NCBI GenBank assembly: GCA_030680575.1
Contig: JAUXVI010000003.1
Coordinates: 1-57,042 of the forward strand
Origin: Hylemonella sp.
GTDB lineage: Bacteria > Pseudomonadota > Gammaproteobacteria > Burkholderiales > Burkholderiaceae_C
Reading direction: 5' to 3'
DNA length: 57,042 bases
Below are positions 48,139 to 56,910 of this stretch, piece by piece. Both the position numbers and the translations under genes were made by a program. The notes beneath the pieces were generated by a model. It saw nothing but the letters and a program-made list of their open reading frames with translations. It was not told where the DNA came from and searched no databases. Position 1 is the stretch's first letter; each line of letters starts with the position of its first letter.

Positions 48139-49389
48139 CTAGGCCTGAAAGACGAACTTCTTTTCCTGAACCAGCTTGATGCAGGCGTCCACCACGGCGC
48201 GGTCGTACAGCTGGCCCTTGTGCGTTTTCAGTTCTGCCATGGCGGCTTCCACACCCAGTGATGCCCGATACGGCCGATGGGACGACATCGCCTCCATCAC
48301 ATCTGCCACCGCAATCACCTTGGCCCCCAGAAGGATCTGATCGCCCTTGAGGCCTTTGGGGTAGCCGGAGCCATCCAGCCGCTCGTGATGCTGGTAAACC
48401 ATCTCCGCAATCGGCCAGGAGAAGTCAATGCCCTTGAGGATGTCGTAGCCGGCCTGCGGGTGGCTCTGCACTATCTCCCGCTCGATGCTGTTCAGGCTAC
48501 CCGGCCGGGTCAGTATTTCAGCGGGGATCTGGATGTCGCCGATATCGTGAATCGTGGCGGCAAGATAGATGCCTTGCGTCTCGTCCTCCGGCAGCCCCAG
48601 TTCCTGCGCAATGGCCTCGGCCAATTGCGCAACGCGCCGTTGATGGCCGGCGGTGTAGGGCGCGCGAAACTCCACGGTGGAGGCCATCGCTTCGATGGTC
48701 TTCTTCATGGTTTGCAGAAGCTTGTCCATCGACTGCTTCTGCATCTGACTCACCACCAAGGCCCGCTCGGTCTTCATCCTTTCATTCTTTTCCCGGATCA
48801 GTTCCAGGCTGCGTGACGTCAGGTTCTCGTACATGCTGAGAACCGTCTCGACGAAGGTCTGCATGATCCCGCTCATCTCCTCGTCGGCGCGCGCCTTGGC
48901 GGCATCCAGGCCGAGCCCCTCGTCCAGTGCGCGGAGGGTCTTGGCCATGCGCCGGTCGTTGTCGAGAATGTGGAACACCAGCCAGTTCACCAGAAACTTC
49001 AGCGTTTCTTCCAGCACTTTTTCGTAAGAGGCGCCTTGCAGCTTGTTCTGGATCTCTTGCGCCCTGGGCAGAAAAGAGTCATGGGCGCGCTTGTGCGCTG
49101 TGTACCAGGGGTCGTTCTGAAAGCGTGGCTGCCAGATCTGCTCTTCCGCCTTGAAGTGGTAGTCCGCATACGCCACCAGTTCCCCGAACACCTCGGCCAT
49201 CTGGATGTTGCTGGAGCCGTGCGACAGATGCGAGGCCAGCTTGTTGATCAGGTGCACCAGCTGCTGATGCTGCTCGTCGATCAGCTCAATATCGGTCGCA
49301 AAGTTTTCATTCCACGGGAATACCTCGAACTGGTATTTCTCGGCATAGGCCTGAACCTGATTTTCGGGTGAGTCGTTTGACACAGTCAT
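48139..49389 (-). CDS. Bacteriohemerythrin-HD-GYP fusion protein
   Basis: 416 residues. The N-terminal hemerythrin domain (about 25-150) has the di-iron ligands: 'DEQHQQLVHLINKL', 'ADYHFKAEEQIW', 'HKRAHDSFL' and 'LVFHILDND'. A coiled coil (about 190-225) leads to an HD-GYP c-di-GMP phosphodiesterase domain ('YTAGHQRRVAQLAEAI', 'HDIGDIQIP', 'QSHPQAGYDIL', 'HHERLDGSGYPKGLKGD'). The usual lysine of HDIGK is Asp here, while the GYP motif is intact. It probably couples oxygen or nitric oxide sensing to c-di-GMP breakdown. Confidence 0.92.
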   Translation of the reverse strand: MTVSNDSPENQVQAYAEKYQFEVFPWNENFATDIELIDEQHQQLVHLINKLASHLSHGSSNIQMAEVFGELVAYADYHFKAEEQIWQPRFQNDPWYTAHKRAHDSFLPRAQEIQNKLQGASYEKVLEETLKFLVNWLVFHILDNDRRMAKTLRALDEGLGLDAAKARADEEMSGIMQTFVETVLSMYENLTSRSLELIREKNERMKTERALVVSQMQKQSMDKLLQTMKKTIEAMASTVEFRAPYTAGHQRRVAQLAEAIAQELGLPEDETQGIYLAATIHDIGDIQIPAEILTRPGSLNSIEREIVQSHPQAGYDILKGIDFSWPIAEMVYQHHERLDGSGYPKGLKGDQILLGAKVIAVADVMEAMSSHRPYRASLGVEAAMAELKTHKGQLYDRAVVDACIKLVQEKKFVFQA

Positions 49390-49541
49390 TCCTTAAGCCC
49401 GCAAGCGTTTCCAATTTATTCTACGCAAGAGCCACCTTGGCAGGGTGTGGCTGAAACGAAGCAGACCGCAGATGCCTTACATTTCCCGGGGTGCTGTTTT
49501 CCAGCTACTTGCCTGGCACCCATGAACCCTCGAATTTCCCC

Positions 49542-50843
49542 ATGACTTCTCCTTCCAACGAACAAGACAAGGTCCTCATCGCCGGCGGCGGCATCGGCGG
49601 CCTGGTCACAGCACTTACCCTGCATCAGATCGGCGTGCCCTGCCAGGTGTTTGAGGCCGTGCCCGAGCTGTTGCCCCTGGGCGTGGGCATCAACCTGCAG
49701 CCCAACGCTGTGCGCGAGCTGTACGACCTGGGCATCGGTGCCGACCAGCTCGACGCCATTGGCATCCAGGCCAAGGAGTGGGCCCTGGTGGGTCGCAATG
49801 GCAACGACGTTTATTCCGAGCCGCGGGGCCTGCTGGCCGGTTACAAGTGGCCTCAGTACGCGGTGCACCGCGGCAAGCTGCAGATGCTGTTGCTGAACGA
49901 GGTGCAGCGCCGCCTGGGGCCGGACGCCGTGCAGCTGGGCAAACGCGTGGCGGGCTATCGCAACGACGCACAGGGCGTGACGGCACTGGTTGCCACGTCT
50001 TCCGGTGAGCAACGCGAAGTGCCGGGCAAGCTGCTGATTGCCGCTGACGGCCTGCATTCCGCCGTGCGCGCGCAGATGCACCCCAGCCAGCCGCCCATCC
50101 AGTGGGGCGGCGCCATCATGTGGCGCGGCACCACGCCGGGTGTGGCCAGCCGCACCGGTTCGTCTTTCGTCGGCCTGGGCTCGCTCAAGCACCGCGTGGT
50201 GGTGTACCCGCTCACCCCGCCGGACCCGGCCACCGGCCTGTCCGTCCTGAACTGGATTGCCGAGATCACCGTGGACAACTCGGGCGGTTGGCCGCAGGGC
50301 GACTGGAACCGCCGCGTGAAGCTGGAGGACTTCATCCACCACTTCGAGGGCTGGAATTACGACTGGCTGGACGTACCCGCCATGCTGCGCGGCGCCGAGG
50401 AGGTGTTTGAGTACCCCATGATCGACCGCGACCCCGTGCCCACCTGGGTGGACGGCCGCGTGGCCCTGCTGGGCGACGCCGCGCACGTGATGTACCCCGT
50501 GGGCTCGGCCGGCGCCAGCCAGGCCATTGTGGACGCGCGCGTGCTGGGCGCGGCCCTGGTGCAGCACGGCGTGAACGCGCAGGCCCTGCAGGCCTACGAC
50601 GGCAAGCTGTGCAAAGACATCTCGGCCCTGGTGCTGCGCAACCGCGGCTCGGGCCCTTTCGCCCTCTTGGGCTTGGTGGACGAGCGCTGCGGCGGCGTCT
50701 TCGACAACATTGACGACGTCATCCCCAAGGCCGAGCGCGACGAGTTCATGGCGCGCTACAAGCAGGCGGCGGGGTTTGCGATTGAGGCGTTGAATGCGGC
50801 GCCGCCGACCATCACGCCGGGTTCGCGCGTTCGGCCGGCCTGA
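49542..50843 (+). CDS. FAD-dependent aromatic-type monooxygenase
   Basis: A 433-residue class A flavoprotein monooxygenase. The N-terminal GxGxxG 'VLIAGGGIGGLVTALTLHQIG' binds FAD, 'LLIAADGLHSAVRAQMHP' is the DG motif and 'GRVALLGDAAHVMYPVGSAGASQAIVDA' the second FAD motif. I start at ATG 49542, which places the Rossmann motif normally; 17 codons upstream are unlike the family. It resembles salicylate/3-hydroxybenzoate hydroxylases, but substrate cannot be fixed. It stands alone, convergent with the GGDEF gene. Confidence 0.87.
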   Translation: MTSPSNEQDKVLIAGGGIGGLVTALTLHQIGVPCQVFEAVPELLPLGVGINLQPNAVRELYDLGIGADQLDAIGIQAKEWALVGRNGNDVYSEPRGLLAGYKWPQYAVHRGKLQMLLLNEVQRRLGPDAVQLGKRVAGYRNDAQGVTALVATSSGEQREVPGKLLIAADGLHSAVRAQMHPSQPPIQWGGAIMWRGTTPGVASRTGSSFVGLGSLKHRVVVYPLTPPDPATGLSVLNWIAEITVDNSGGWPQGDWNRRVKLEDFIHHFEGWNYDWLDVPAMLRGAEEVFEYPMIDRDPVPTWVDGRVALLGDAAHVMYPVGSAGASQAIVDARVLGAALVQHGVNAQALQAYDGKLCKDISALVLRNRGSGPFALLGLVDERCGGVFDNIDDVIPKAERDEFMARYKQAAGFAIEALNAAPPTITPGSRVRPA

Positions 50844-50857
50844 AGCCGGCCGGGGCT

Positions 50858-52498
50858 TCAGGCAGCAACGCTGGCGCCTGCATCGTCTTCGATCACGTAG
50901 CAGCCGCGACCCCGCCCCTTGGCCTTGTACATCAGGTGGTCGGCTTTCAGCAGCAGGCTATGCGGCGAGCTGTTGGCGTCACCGATGACGCAGCCGATGG
51001 AGACACCAAGCTGGCACCGGGTGCCGGCCACATGGAAAGGCTCCCGCAAGACGGCAATGATCTCTTGGGCCACGCGTTCCGTGGCTTGGTGCGCCGGAGG
51101 GGAGACTTCGCTCAGCAACACCACAAACTCGTCGCCGCCCAGGCGCGCTACCGAGTCGCTGCCGCGCACGATGGTGCTCAGTCGGCGCGCGACCTCCTGC
51201 AAGACCTTGTCGCCGGCCTCGTGTCCCAGGGAGTCATTGATGGGTTTGAACAGGTCCAGATCAAGGAACAGCAGGGCCACCGCCGTCTGGTGGCGCGCGG
51301 CATGTGCCAGTGCCTGGCGCACGCGGTCGGCGAGCAGGGTCCGGTTGGGCAAGCCTGTCAGCGCGTCATGCTGGGCCGCGACCGTGAGCGCATGGTTCTG
51401 CTCGTTGAGCTTGACCAGCAGGCGGTTGAAGGCCGCAATCAGGGTGCCCACTTCATCCTGGCTGTGCACCGGCAGCGGCTGCATCGGCGCCTGCCCCAGC
51501 GTCATCTTCTCGGCCTGCGCGGTGGCGCGCAGCAGGGGGCGCAGCAGGTAGTAGAGCAGCGCAGCGAAGATCGTCAGAAAGACGCCCATCGACAAGAAGG
51601 CATTGTCAATCATGAAGTTCTTGGCGTGATCGACCGTGACCAGGGCTTCCGAGGTGGGGATGCGCGCCACGACGAACCAGCCGGTGCTGGGCACCGTGAC
51701 CATGGCTGAAATTTCTTCAATGCCTCGCGCATTCACCGTCACCCCGGTGCCGCGGTAGCCAGCCATGGCCTTGTCGTGCAACAAGTTCACGCCCACGGGC
51801 GGCGTGGGCTTGAGCACCATGCCGGGTTGCGAGGCCGCGAGGAACAGCCGGTCCTGTGGCGAAATCAGCAGGAAGCCGCCACCGCTCTGGCCGATCCGGC
51901 TGTTCATGAGGTTGCCCACGAAGTCCGGGTCGGAGAGAAACGTCAGGCCGATCAGCAGTGCGGCCGGGCCACTGTTCTTGCCGGGTAGCCGCACCATCAT
52001 CGGCATGGCGGGTTGCGCCGAGTTGGCGGTCAGAACCGGATGGCCTATGTACACCTCACCCTTGCGCACGGTTTGCAAGGCACTGTCCGTGATCAGGGTG
52101 CGGACATCGTGGATGGGTACGGTAGGGGCCGGAGTGAGCGCCTTGCCCTGCTCGTCTGTCACCAGCAGGCCGGCGGAAAACAGGGTCTGCGTGGCCTGAG
52201 TTGATGCGATCCAGCGCGCCAATTCAGCCGGATGTTGCAAGGTTTTGGCTGGCAAACCAAGCGCCAGCTTCTTCATGAAAGCCTGACGTTGGGTGATGTT
52301 GTGGTTGATGTCCTGCGCCGCGTAATTGGCCAGCGACAACTGTTGCTGCGCGACCACCTGGGTAATGTCATCGCGCAGGAAGCGGGAGAAAATGAAATAG
52401 CGGCCAATCAAGGCGATGGCGATCAGTGCCACCCCGAGCATCAGCAGCCGAACGAAGATGCTTTTGAATAAGAGCCGTCGCGACGTGAAAGGCATCAT
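50858..52498 (-). CDS. Membrane diguanylate cyclase with periplasmic Cache-like sensor and HAMP
   Basis: 546 residues from ATG 52498. Transmembrane helix 1 (about 15-37) and helix 2 (about 265-290) flank a periplasmic dCache-like domain; a HAMP segment follows ('LLRATAQAEKMTLGQAPMQPLPVHSQDEVGTLIAAFNRLL'). The GGDEF domain has 'DALTGLPNRTLLADRV', the inhibitory RxxD (RGSD) and an intact GGDEF loop, so it should be active. No EAL domain follows. Several in-frame ATGs lie upstream to 52546; none has a convincing ribosome site. Confidence 0.9.
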   Translation of the reverse strand: MMPFTSRRLLFKSIFVRLLMLGVALIAIALIGRYFIFSRFLRDDITQVVAQQQLSLANYAAQDINHNITQRQAFMKKLALGLPAKTLQHPAELARWIASTQATQTLFSAGLLVTDEQGKALTPAPTVPIHDVRTLITDSALQTVRKGEVYIGHPVLTANSAQPAMPMMVRLPGKNSGPAALLIGLTFLSDPDFVGNLMNSRIGQSGGGFLLISPQDRLFLAASQPGMVLKPTPPVGVNLLHDKAMAGYRGTGVTVNARGIEEISAMVTVPSTGWFVVARIPTSEALVTVDHAKNFMIDNAFLSMGVFLTIFAALLYYLLRPLLRATAQAEKMTLGQAPMQPLPVHSQDEVGTLIAAFNRLLVKLNEQNHALTVAAQHDALTGLPNRTLLADRVRQALAHAARHQTAVALLFLDLDLFKPINDSLGHEAGDKVLQEVARRLSTIVRGSDSVARLGGDEFVVLLSEVSPPAHQATERVAQEIIAVLREPFHVAGTRCQLGVSIGCVIGDANSSPHSLLLKADHLMYKAKGRGRGCYVIEDDAGASVAA

Positions 52499-52701
52499 AA
52501 AAAGCAGGCAGGCAGTTCCAGTGATCATCCGCATGACGGACGACACCTTCCATCTGAAGGTGCATCAAATGACTCCCTGTGCTTCGCAGCCTGACCAGTA
52601 TGCCAAACTTTTTTGCTGGTCTATGAAGACCCGTATGCGGGCAAACCCCGGCCTCGTGACCGCCCACCCATGACGGGCGGCGGCTGTGCCACACTCGCGC
52701 C

Positions 52702-53769
52702 ATGAAGCTTGAAGAACTGGGCTTGGACAGCGAGATGGCGCAGCAGGCTGCGGCACTCTGTGGCACGGACCTGGCGCTGGCCCGCGTCACTGCGGTGGAC
52801 CGGGGCCGTTATCTGGTGCGCGGCGTGATGGGTGATGTATTCGGCGAGATCCCCGCCGAGCTGACCGGCAAGTTCCTTCATCTCGCCGAATCATCGGCCG
52901 AGCTGCCCTGCGTGGGCGACTGGGTGTGTGTGCAGGTCCGCGACGGCGGCACGCAGGCCAGCATCCACCACGTGCTGCCGCGCCGCACCTTCCTGCGCCG
53001 CAAAGCCGCCGGCCGCGATGTGGCGTTCCAGATGATTGCCGCCAACATCGACGTGGCCTTCATCGTGCAGTCCTGCCACTTCGACTTCAACCTCCCGCGG
53101 CTGGAGCGTTACCTGGTCATGGTGCGCGACGGGGGAATCGAGCCCGTGGTGCTGCTCACCAAGACCGATCTGGTCAGCCAGCCAGAGCTGCAGGGCCTGA
53201 TCGAGTCCATCCGCGGCATTGGCGTGGAGGCGCCCATCGTCTGCCTCAGCAACGTCACCGGTGCCGGCGTGGACGAAGTGCGCCAGCACCTGGCCCCCGG
53301 CAAGACCTGCTGCCTGCTCGGCTCATCCGGCGTGGGCAAGACCACGCTCATCAACCGCCTGCTCGGCGGCGAGACGCTGGCCACGGGTGAGGTCAGCCAC
53401 ACGGGCGAGGGGCGCCACACCACCACCCGCCGCCACCTCATCGTGCTGGCCCACGGCGGCATGCTGATCGACATGCCGGGCATGCGCGAGCTGGGCCTGC
53501 TGGGCGCCGGTGAAGGCATTGCCGACACCTTTGCCGACATCCACGCCCTGGCCGCCCACTGCCGCTACCCCGACTGCACCCATGGCGGCGAGCCGGGTTG
53601 CGCGGTGCGTGCCGCCGTCGAGCGGGGCGAACTCAGCGAGGCGCATCTGCGCAACTTCGAGAAGCTGCGCAAGGAATCCGAGTTTCACGACCTGTCTCAG
53701 CAGGAGCGGCGCAAGAAGGATCGGGACTTCGGCCGTTTTCTGCATGCCTACAAGAAGCAGTGGGACTGA
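52702..53769 (+). CDS. rsgA: Ribosome small subunit-dependent GTPase A
   Basis: A 355-residue circularly permuted GTPase that checks 30S subunit maturation. An N-terminal OB fold (about 25-100) is followed by G4 'TKTD', then G1 'GSSGVGKTT' and G3 'DMPGM', the permuted order. A C-terminal zinc-binding segment has 'CRYPDCTHGGEPGC'. It starts at ATG 52702. The segment just downstream marks the start of the lower-GC accessory region. Confidence 0.96.
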   Translation: MKLEELGLDSEMAQQAAALCGTDLALARVTAVDRGRYLVRGVMGDVFGEIPAELTGKFLHLAESSAELPCVGDWVCVQVRDGGTQASIHHVLPRRTFLRRKAAGRDVAFQMIAANIDVAFIVQSCHFDFNLPRLERYLVMVRDGGIEPVVLLTKTDLVSQPELQGLIESIRGIGVEAPIVCLSNVTGAGVDEVRQHLAPGKTCCLLGSSGVGKTTLINRLLGGETLATGEVSHTGEGRHTTTRRHLIVLAHGGMLIDMPGMRELGLLGAGEGIADTFADIHALAAHCRYPDCTHGGEPGCAVRAAVERGELSEAHLRNFEKLRKESEFHDLSQQERRKKDRDFGRFLHAYKKQWD

Positions 53770-54264
53770 GCGTCGGTCAGTGGCGGTTCAGTTTCATGCC
53801 GGGGAGCGGAATCGTCATGAAAAGGGGGACGTGAAGGCCGCCACGCGCATGGCCGCATCGTCGCGATAGACCGTGTTGAAGTTGTAGAAGTCGCGCCCCG
53901 CGGCGGCGCAGATGACGATGCGCTGCATTGCTGCCCCCTTGATGCTGGAAAGGACTGGGGCCGGGATACTACAGGGGGTTGCGCCACGGGCGTGGGGCAG
54001 GCAGAGGTGATCTTCTCGCTCGCGCCTTTGGGTACCTGTTCGTTCTTGGCGTCACGCGTTTCTGCGCGTGAAGTGCACTTGCGTCCCTCGGGTCGGAATG
54101 GCGGTGAGGGGGTGATCCGTGATCGGGTGAGACTTTCCGAGTCACAAAAAAGCTGCCGCAATATTTGGATATCTGAGATATCGAATCAGGCTTCGGATAC
54201 TTTGGATACTTTCCTAATTAGCTCGGTTAGGATGGTCGGATGGTTACCAGTTGATGAGGAATGT
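53770..54264. other. Junction region between core and accessory segment
   Basis: 495 bases holding the truncated gene remnant (53815-53928) and a GC-rich stretch (53960-54130) without a supported gene. From about 54140 the base composition falls sharply. GAGGA at 54256-54260 serves the YfbU-like gene. The composition step suggests the left edge of a transferred segment. Confidence 0.5.
53815..53928 (-). pseudogene. Remnant of a cyclic 2,3-diphosphoglycerate synthetase-like GTPase gene
   Basis: On the minus strand, ATG 53928 encodes 37 residues, 'MQRIVICAAAGRDFYNFNTV' then 'YRDDAAMRVAAFT', ending in TGA at 53817-53815. The 'CAAAGRDF.NFN..YRD' start is that of the large cyclic 2,3-diphosphoglycerate synthetase-like proteins (over 400 residues), cut off after the first strand-helix unit. 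The rest of the gene is missing. It directly follows rsgA, at the edge of the accessory segment. Confidence 0.7.
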
Positions 54265-54810
54265 ATGAAGCTAAAAAACTCAGAGAAACTCATTTTGTTG
54301 ATGCTTAGCGACATCTATGACAAGCTTGGCATGAACGAGATTAATACGCGCCTTCTAAAGTCGGCCATCTATAGCGAAAACACGTGGGCGCTAGATTGGG
54401 AGATGCAGGGGGTCGTTGGAAGCGATGCAGAGCCAACTCCGCCATTGGTGGCTGAGGTCATCAATTATCTGGACATGTGGAGCTTCATTGAGGATGCACA
54501 TGCCGGATTTGCCGGGCCTGAAAGACTCAAGGTTGAGAAAGAAGCAGAGCCATTCGGGAAGTATGTTCGTTTCCCCGGGTTTGATGGGAATAACGAATCT
54601 GAGATGCTTGGAATTGCGCGAATTTTGATCGAAGACATGGGGCGATTCGGTCGTTTCAAGGGACGTGATCTCAACTCGCATGTACCAATGCGTCACCACT
54701 ATGCAGAGATGTTTCGCGTCTTCGAGCCCATACGTTTAACTCTGACAGCTGCGAGAAGCCTAAGTCCAGATCAGTTGGTGGAAATTCTCCAAGTGCAACA
54801 TCGATCTTGA
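54265..54810 (+). CDS. YfbU-like protein
   Basis: A 181-residue protein resembling E. coli YfbU in order and pattern: 'MKLKNSEKLILLMLSDIYDKL' at the start, 'DMWSFIEDAHAGF' (YfbU: MYHALHVSW), 'RFPGFDGNNESEMLGIARILIEDMGRF' (YfbU: [26 protein letters not shown]) and 'SHVPMRHHYAEMFRVFE'. YfbU has no settled biochemical role. ATG 54265 follows GAGGA by four bases. Codon use and GC content are much lower than in the neighbouring core genes. It is followed 27 bases later by the HEPN protein, so the two are likely one unit. Confidence 0.8.
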   Translation: MKLKNSEKLILLMLSDIYDKLGMNEINTRLLKSAIYSENTWALDWEMQGVVGSDAEPTPPLVAEVINYLDMWSFIEDAHAGFAGPERLKVEKEAEPFGKYVRFPGFDGNNESEMLGIARILIEDMGRFGRFKGRDLNSHVPMRHHYAEMFRVFEPIRLTLTAARSLSPDQLVEILQVQHRS

Positions 54811-54837
54811 TTCAATAAATCTCGCGAGGGGCGACGC

Positions 54838-56664
54838 ATGAAGAGACTTAAGTACATTTCCGACGATGCATGGCAGAAGCTGCCCGTGGCCGATTTCAGA
54901 GCTCGCTTCTTTGTGGAGACTTATTGCGAGAAGCTGAGCATGTATACCCCGCATTTCTATCAATCGCGCTTGATGAATGTTTTCAGCGCGTGTTCGGAAA
55001 TGTTGGAGTACATAAAGGAGTACCAGTCCAATGACCGAAATGGTGCTTACGTTGCTTCGTCGATTGAGGAGATAAGGGATGCCTGGGACTCAGATCCGGT
55101 GGTGCAAGAGCAATTGGCGGACTTGATGCCTTTGCGCGCAGGTCTCTTGAGGAATGTTCAAAGCGGCGAGCTTGGCCCCAACACGCTGCATCGACTGAAG
55201 GCTTTTTGTCGAGCGATTCTCTGTCGCAAAGATGAATATGCGGAAGCGATTTTTTCTGCTCTTAATGAGGCCGTCATTGGCGCCACGGATCTCACGCAGA
55301 GAGGCCGAATCACAAGTCAAATCGATCGTCTAACTGGACTGTATACGTCCTATCTTTTGAACGAAGGCTATTCGCCAACCTATTTATTCAATCGTTCCGA
55401 TCTGCTTTCTAAGGAAAAGAACTATGGAGACCGAGATTTTGCGGCTCAATTCAGATCGGTAACTGGTCGATTACAGAGTCATAGGGCTGTTGTTTTCGAT
55501 GTGTACTATGGGCTGCATACAAACAAGCCGAGTGTGTTGACATCAATTGTTGATGAAGAAGAAATTGAATTTTTGACGGAATTGCCTGCCGACATACAAG
55601 GAAGTGTTCTTGAGAAGTTTCGTAAGAACATCGATATAAATGTTGTGGTGAAAGCAAAGATTAGTTCGACCGACTACGTGAGTGCCGCGTTGCGGACGAA
55701 GGAGCGGCTGGATAGATTTCTAGATGCGGCGACTGCGCTTGAATTCAGTTCCGAACTTCAGGTTTCTGCGCATTGTGTGGTTGTTCACCAAAATCCTCCG
55801 CTGACGCATAGACGAGCTCTTAATGTGGACATGCTTCTTGCGTTCATGTCCAGTGAAGGTGGAACATCATTTTCTCATCCTGGAGCGTCGATTCGCCACG
55901 CGTTTAAAGGATTGGATGTGGAAGCAAGAGATCAGCTCGGTAGATCGTTGCGCTATTTGAGGCTGGCGCGTCACGCAGTGTCTTTGGAGCAGAAACTACT
56001 CAATCTTTGGATTGCTCTAGAGTCTCTGTTCGTCAATCTTGAGTCGAACATTCTTGCCAACATCATCGAATATGTTCCAAGGCTCTATGCGGCGGCTGGC
56101 TTGAGGCGGCGTATTGTCTATCTCAAAGACTTGCTCATCGCAAATGAAATTCCTACTACAGCGAAATTTCAGAGTGATATTCGTCCGGGCTTAATGAAAT
56201 TTGATGCATCCGTCGTCGAGCGGGATGTGTTTGCCTTGCTGAGGAACGAGCCTGCTGCGATTGAGCTATTTGAAAGCCTTGGGAATCGGGAGAGGCTAAA
56301 GTTCAAGTTGATGCACATATTTGAAGAGCTAAAGAACAACAAGTCAATTTCTACGCGAATTTCCAGATCTGAATCGGATGTGATGCGACAGTTGCGGCGA
56401 ATCTACTTTTTGAGAAACAAGATCGCTCACACCGGTCATTTTCAAGGCGTGAGGCCTCAGTTAGTTACTCACCTTCTTGACTACGTTGCAGTGTGTTATC
56501 GAGCGATCTATGAGACTGCTGCGAGTGCGCGTGACGGAGAGTGCTACTCGATTGCTGATATCTTTGCTGCCGCGAGAATGGGGACAGATGCAGTTGTCGA
56601 AAGGGCAAGTTCCAGGGATGAGATCATCTCGATGGATGATTTGATCGCAGCGCCGGTTATCTAG
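54838..56664 (+). CDS. Large HEPN-domain protein (ApeA-like), candidate defence effector
   Basis: A 608-residue protein, mostly helical, with no membrane segment. Near the C-terminus 'RRIYFLRNKIAHTGHF' contains the HEPN RNase motif Rx4-6H (R526-H531), preceded by 'HAVSLEQKLLNLWIALESLFVN', the typical partner helices of an Apea-type HEPN domain. The N-terminal 450 residues match nothing I recognise. HEPN RNases of this size act in abortive infection and toxin systems. The GC content is low and it is paired with the YfbU-like gene. Starts at ATG 54838 with GAGGGG upstream. Confidence 0.75.
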   Translation: MKRLKYISDDAWQKLPVADFRARFFVETYCEKLSMYTPHFYQSRLMNVFSACSEMLEYIKEYQSNDRNGAYVASSIEEIRDAWDSDPVVQEQLADLMPLRAGLLRNVQSGELGPNTLHRLKAFCRAILCRKDEYAEAIFSALNEAVIGATDLTQRGRITSQIDRLTGLYTSYLLNEGYSPTYLFNRSDLLSKEKNYGDRDFAAQFRSVTGRLQSHRAVVFDVYYGLHTNKPSVLTSIVDEEEIEFLTELPADIQGSVLEKFRKNIDINVVVKAKISSTDYVSAALRTKERLDRFLDAATALEFSSELQVSAHCVVVHQNPPLTHRRALNVDMLLAFMSSEGGTSFSHPGASIRHAFKGLDVEARDQLGRSLRYLRLARHAVSLEQKLLNLWIALESLFVNLESNILANIIEYVPRLYAAAGLRRRIVYLKDLLIANEIPTTAKFQSDIRPGLMKFDASVVERDVFALLRNEPAAIELFESLGNRERLKFKLMHIFEELKNNKSISTRISRSESDVMRQLRRIYFLRNKIAHTGHFQGVRPQLVTHLLDYVAVCYRAIYETAASARDGECYSIADIFAAARMGTDAVVERASSRDEIISMDDLIAAPVI

Positions 56665-56799
56665 ACGATGGTCCCATTGCGATCTTGCAATTGGTTGCGT
56701 TGTGATCGTTTCTTCTGCAAGAGAACGCATTTCCTCTATGTACCCCATTGCATACATTCGTAAACCGAATCAACCTATGTTTCGAATCAATTTGACCCT

Positions 56800-56870
56800 G
56801 CCCTGAGCAGGGCTGAAACTGCCTCGCATGACGCGTTCGCCTGGAGCGCGTCGCTGAACCAGCGAGGCAG
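56800..56870. repeat. Nested stem-loops beside the insertion sequence
   Basis: CTGCCTCGC (56819-56827) pairs with GCGAGGCAG (56862-56870), and inside it GACGCG (56830-56835) pairs with CGCGTC (56847-56852). A separate small hairpin GCCCT-GAGC-AGGGC is at 56800-56813. They lie between the HEPN gene and the IS3-family end and could be another mobile element's end or a terminator. The 280 bases from 56665 to 56945 hold no supported complete gene. Confidence 0.5.
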
Positions 56871-56910
56871 ACATGACAAACACCACGGGCCAGGCCCAGC
56901 ACACGGTAAT

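Noticed and set aside
53992..54264. N-terminal extension of the YfbU-like protein up to 53992
   Set aside because: The extra 91 codons are in GC-rich sequence unlike the rest of the gene, lack similarity to YfbU and have no ribosome site, while ATG 54265 follows GAGGA.
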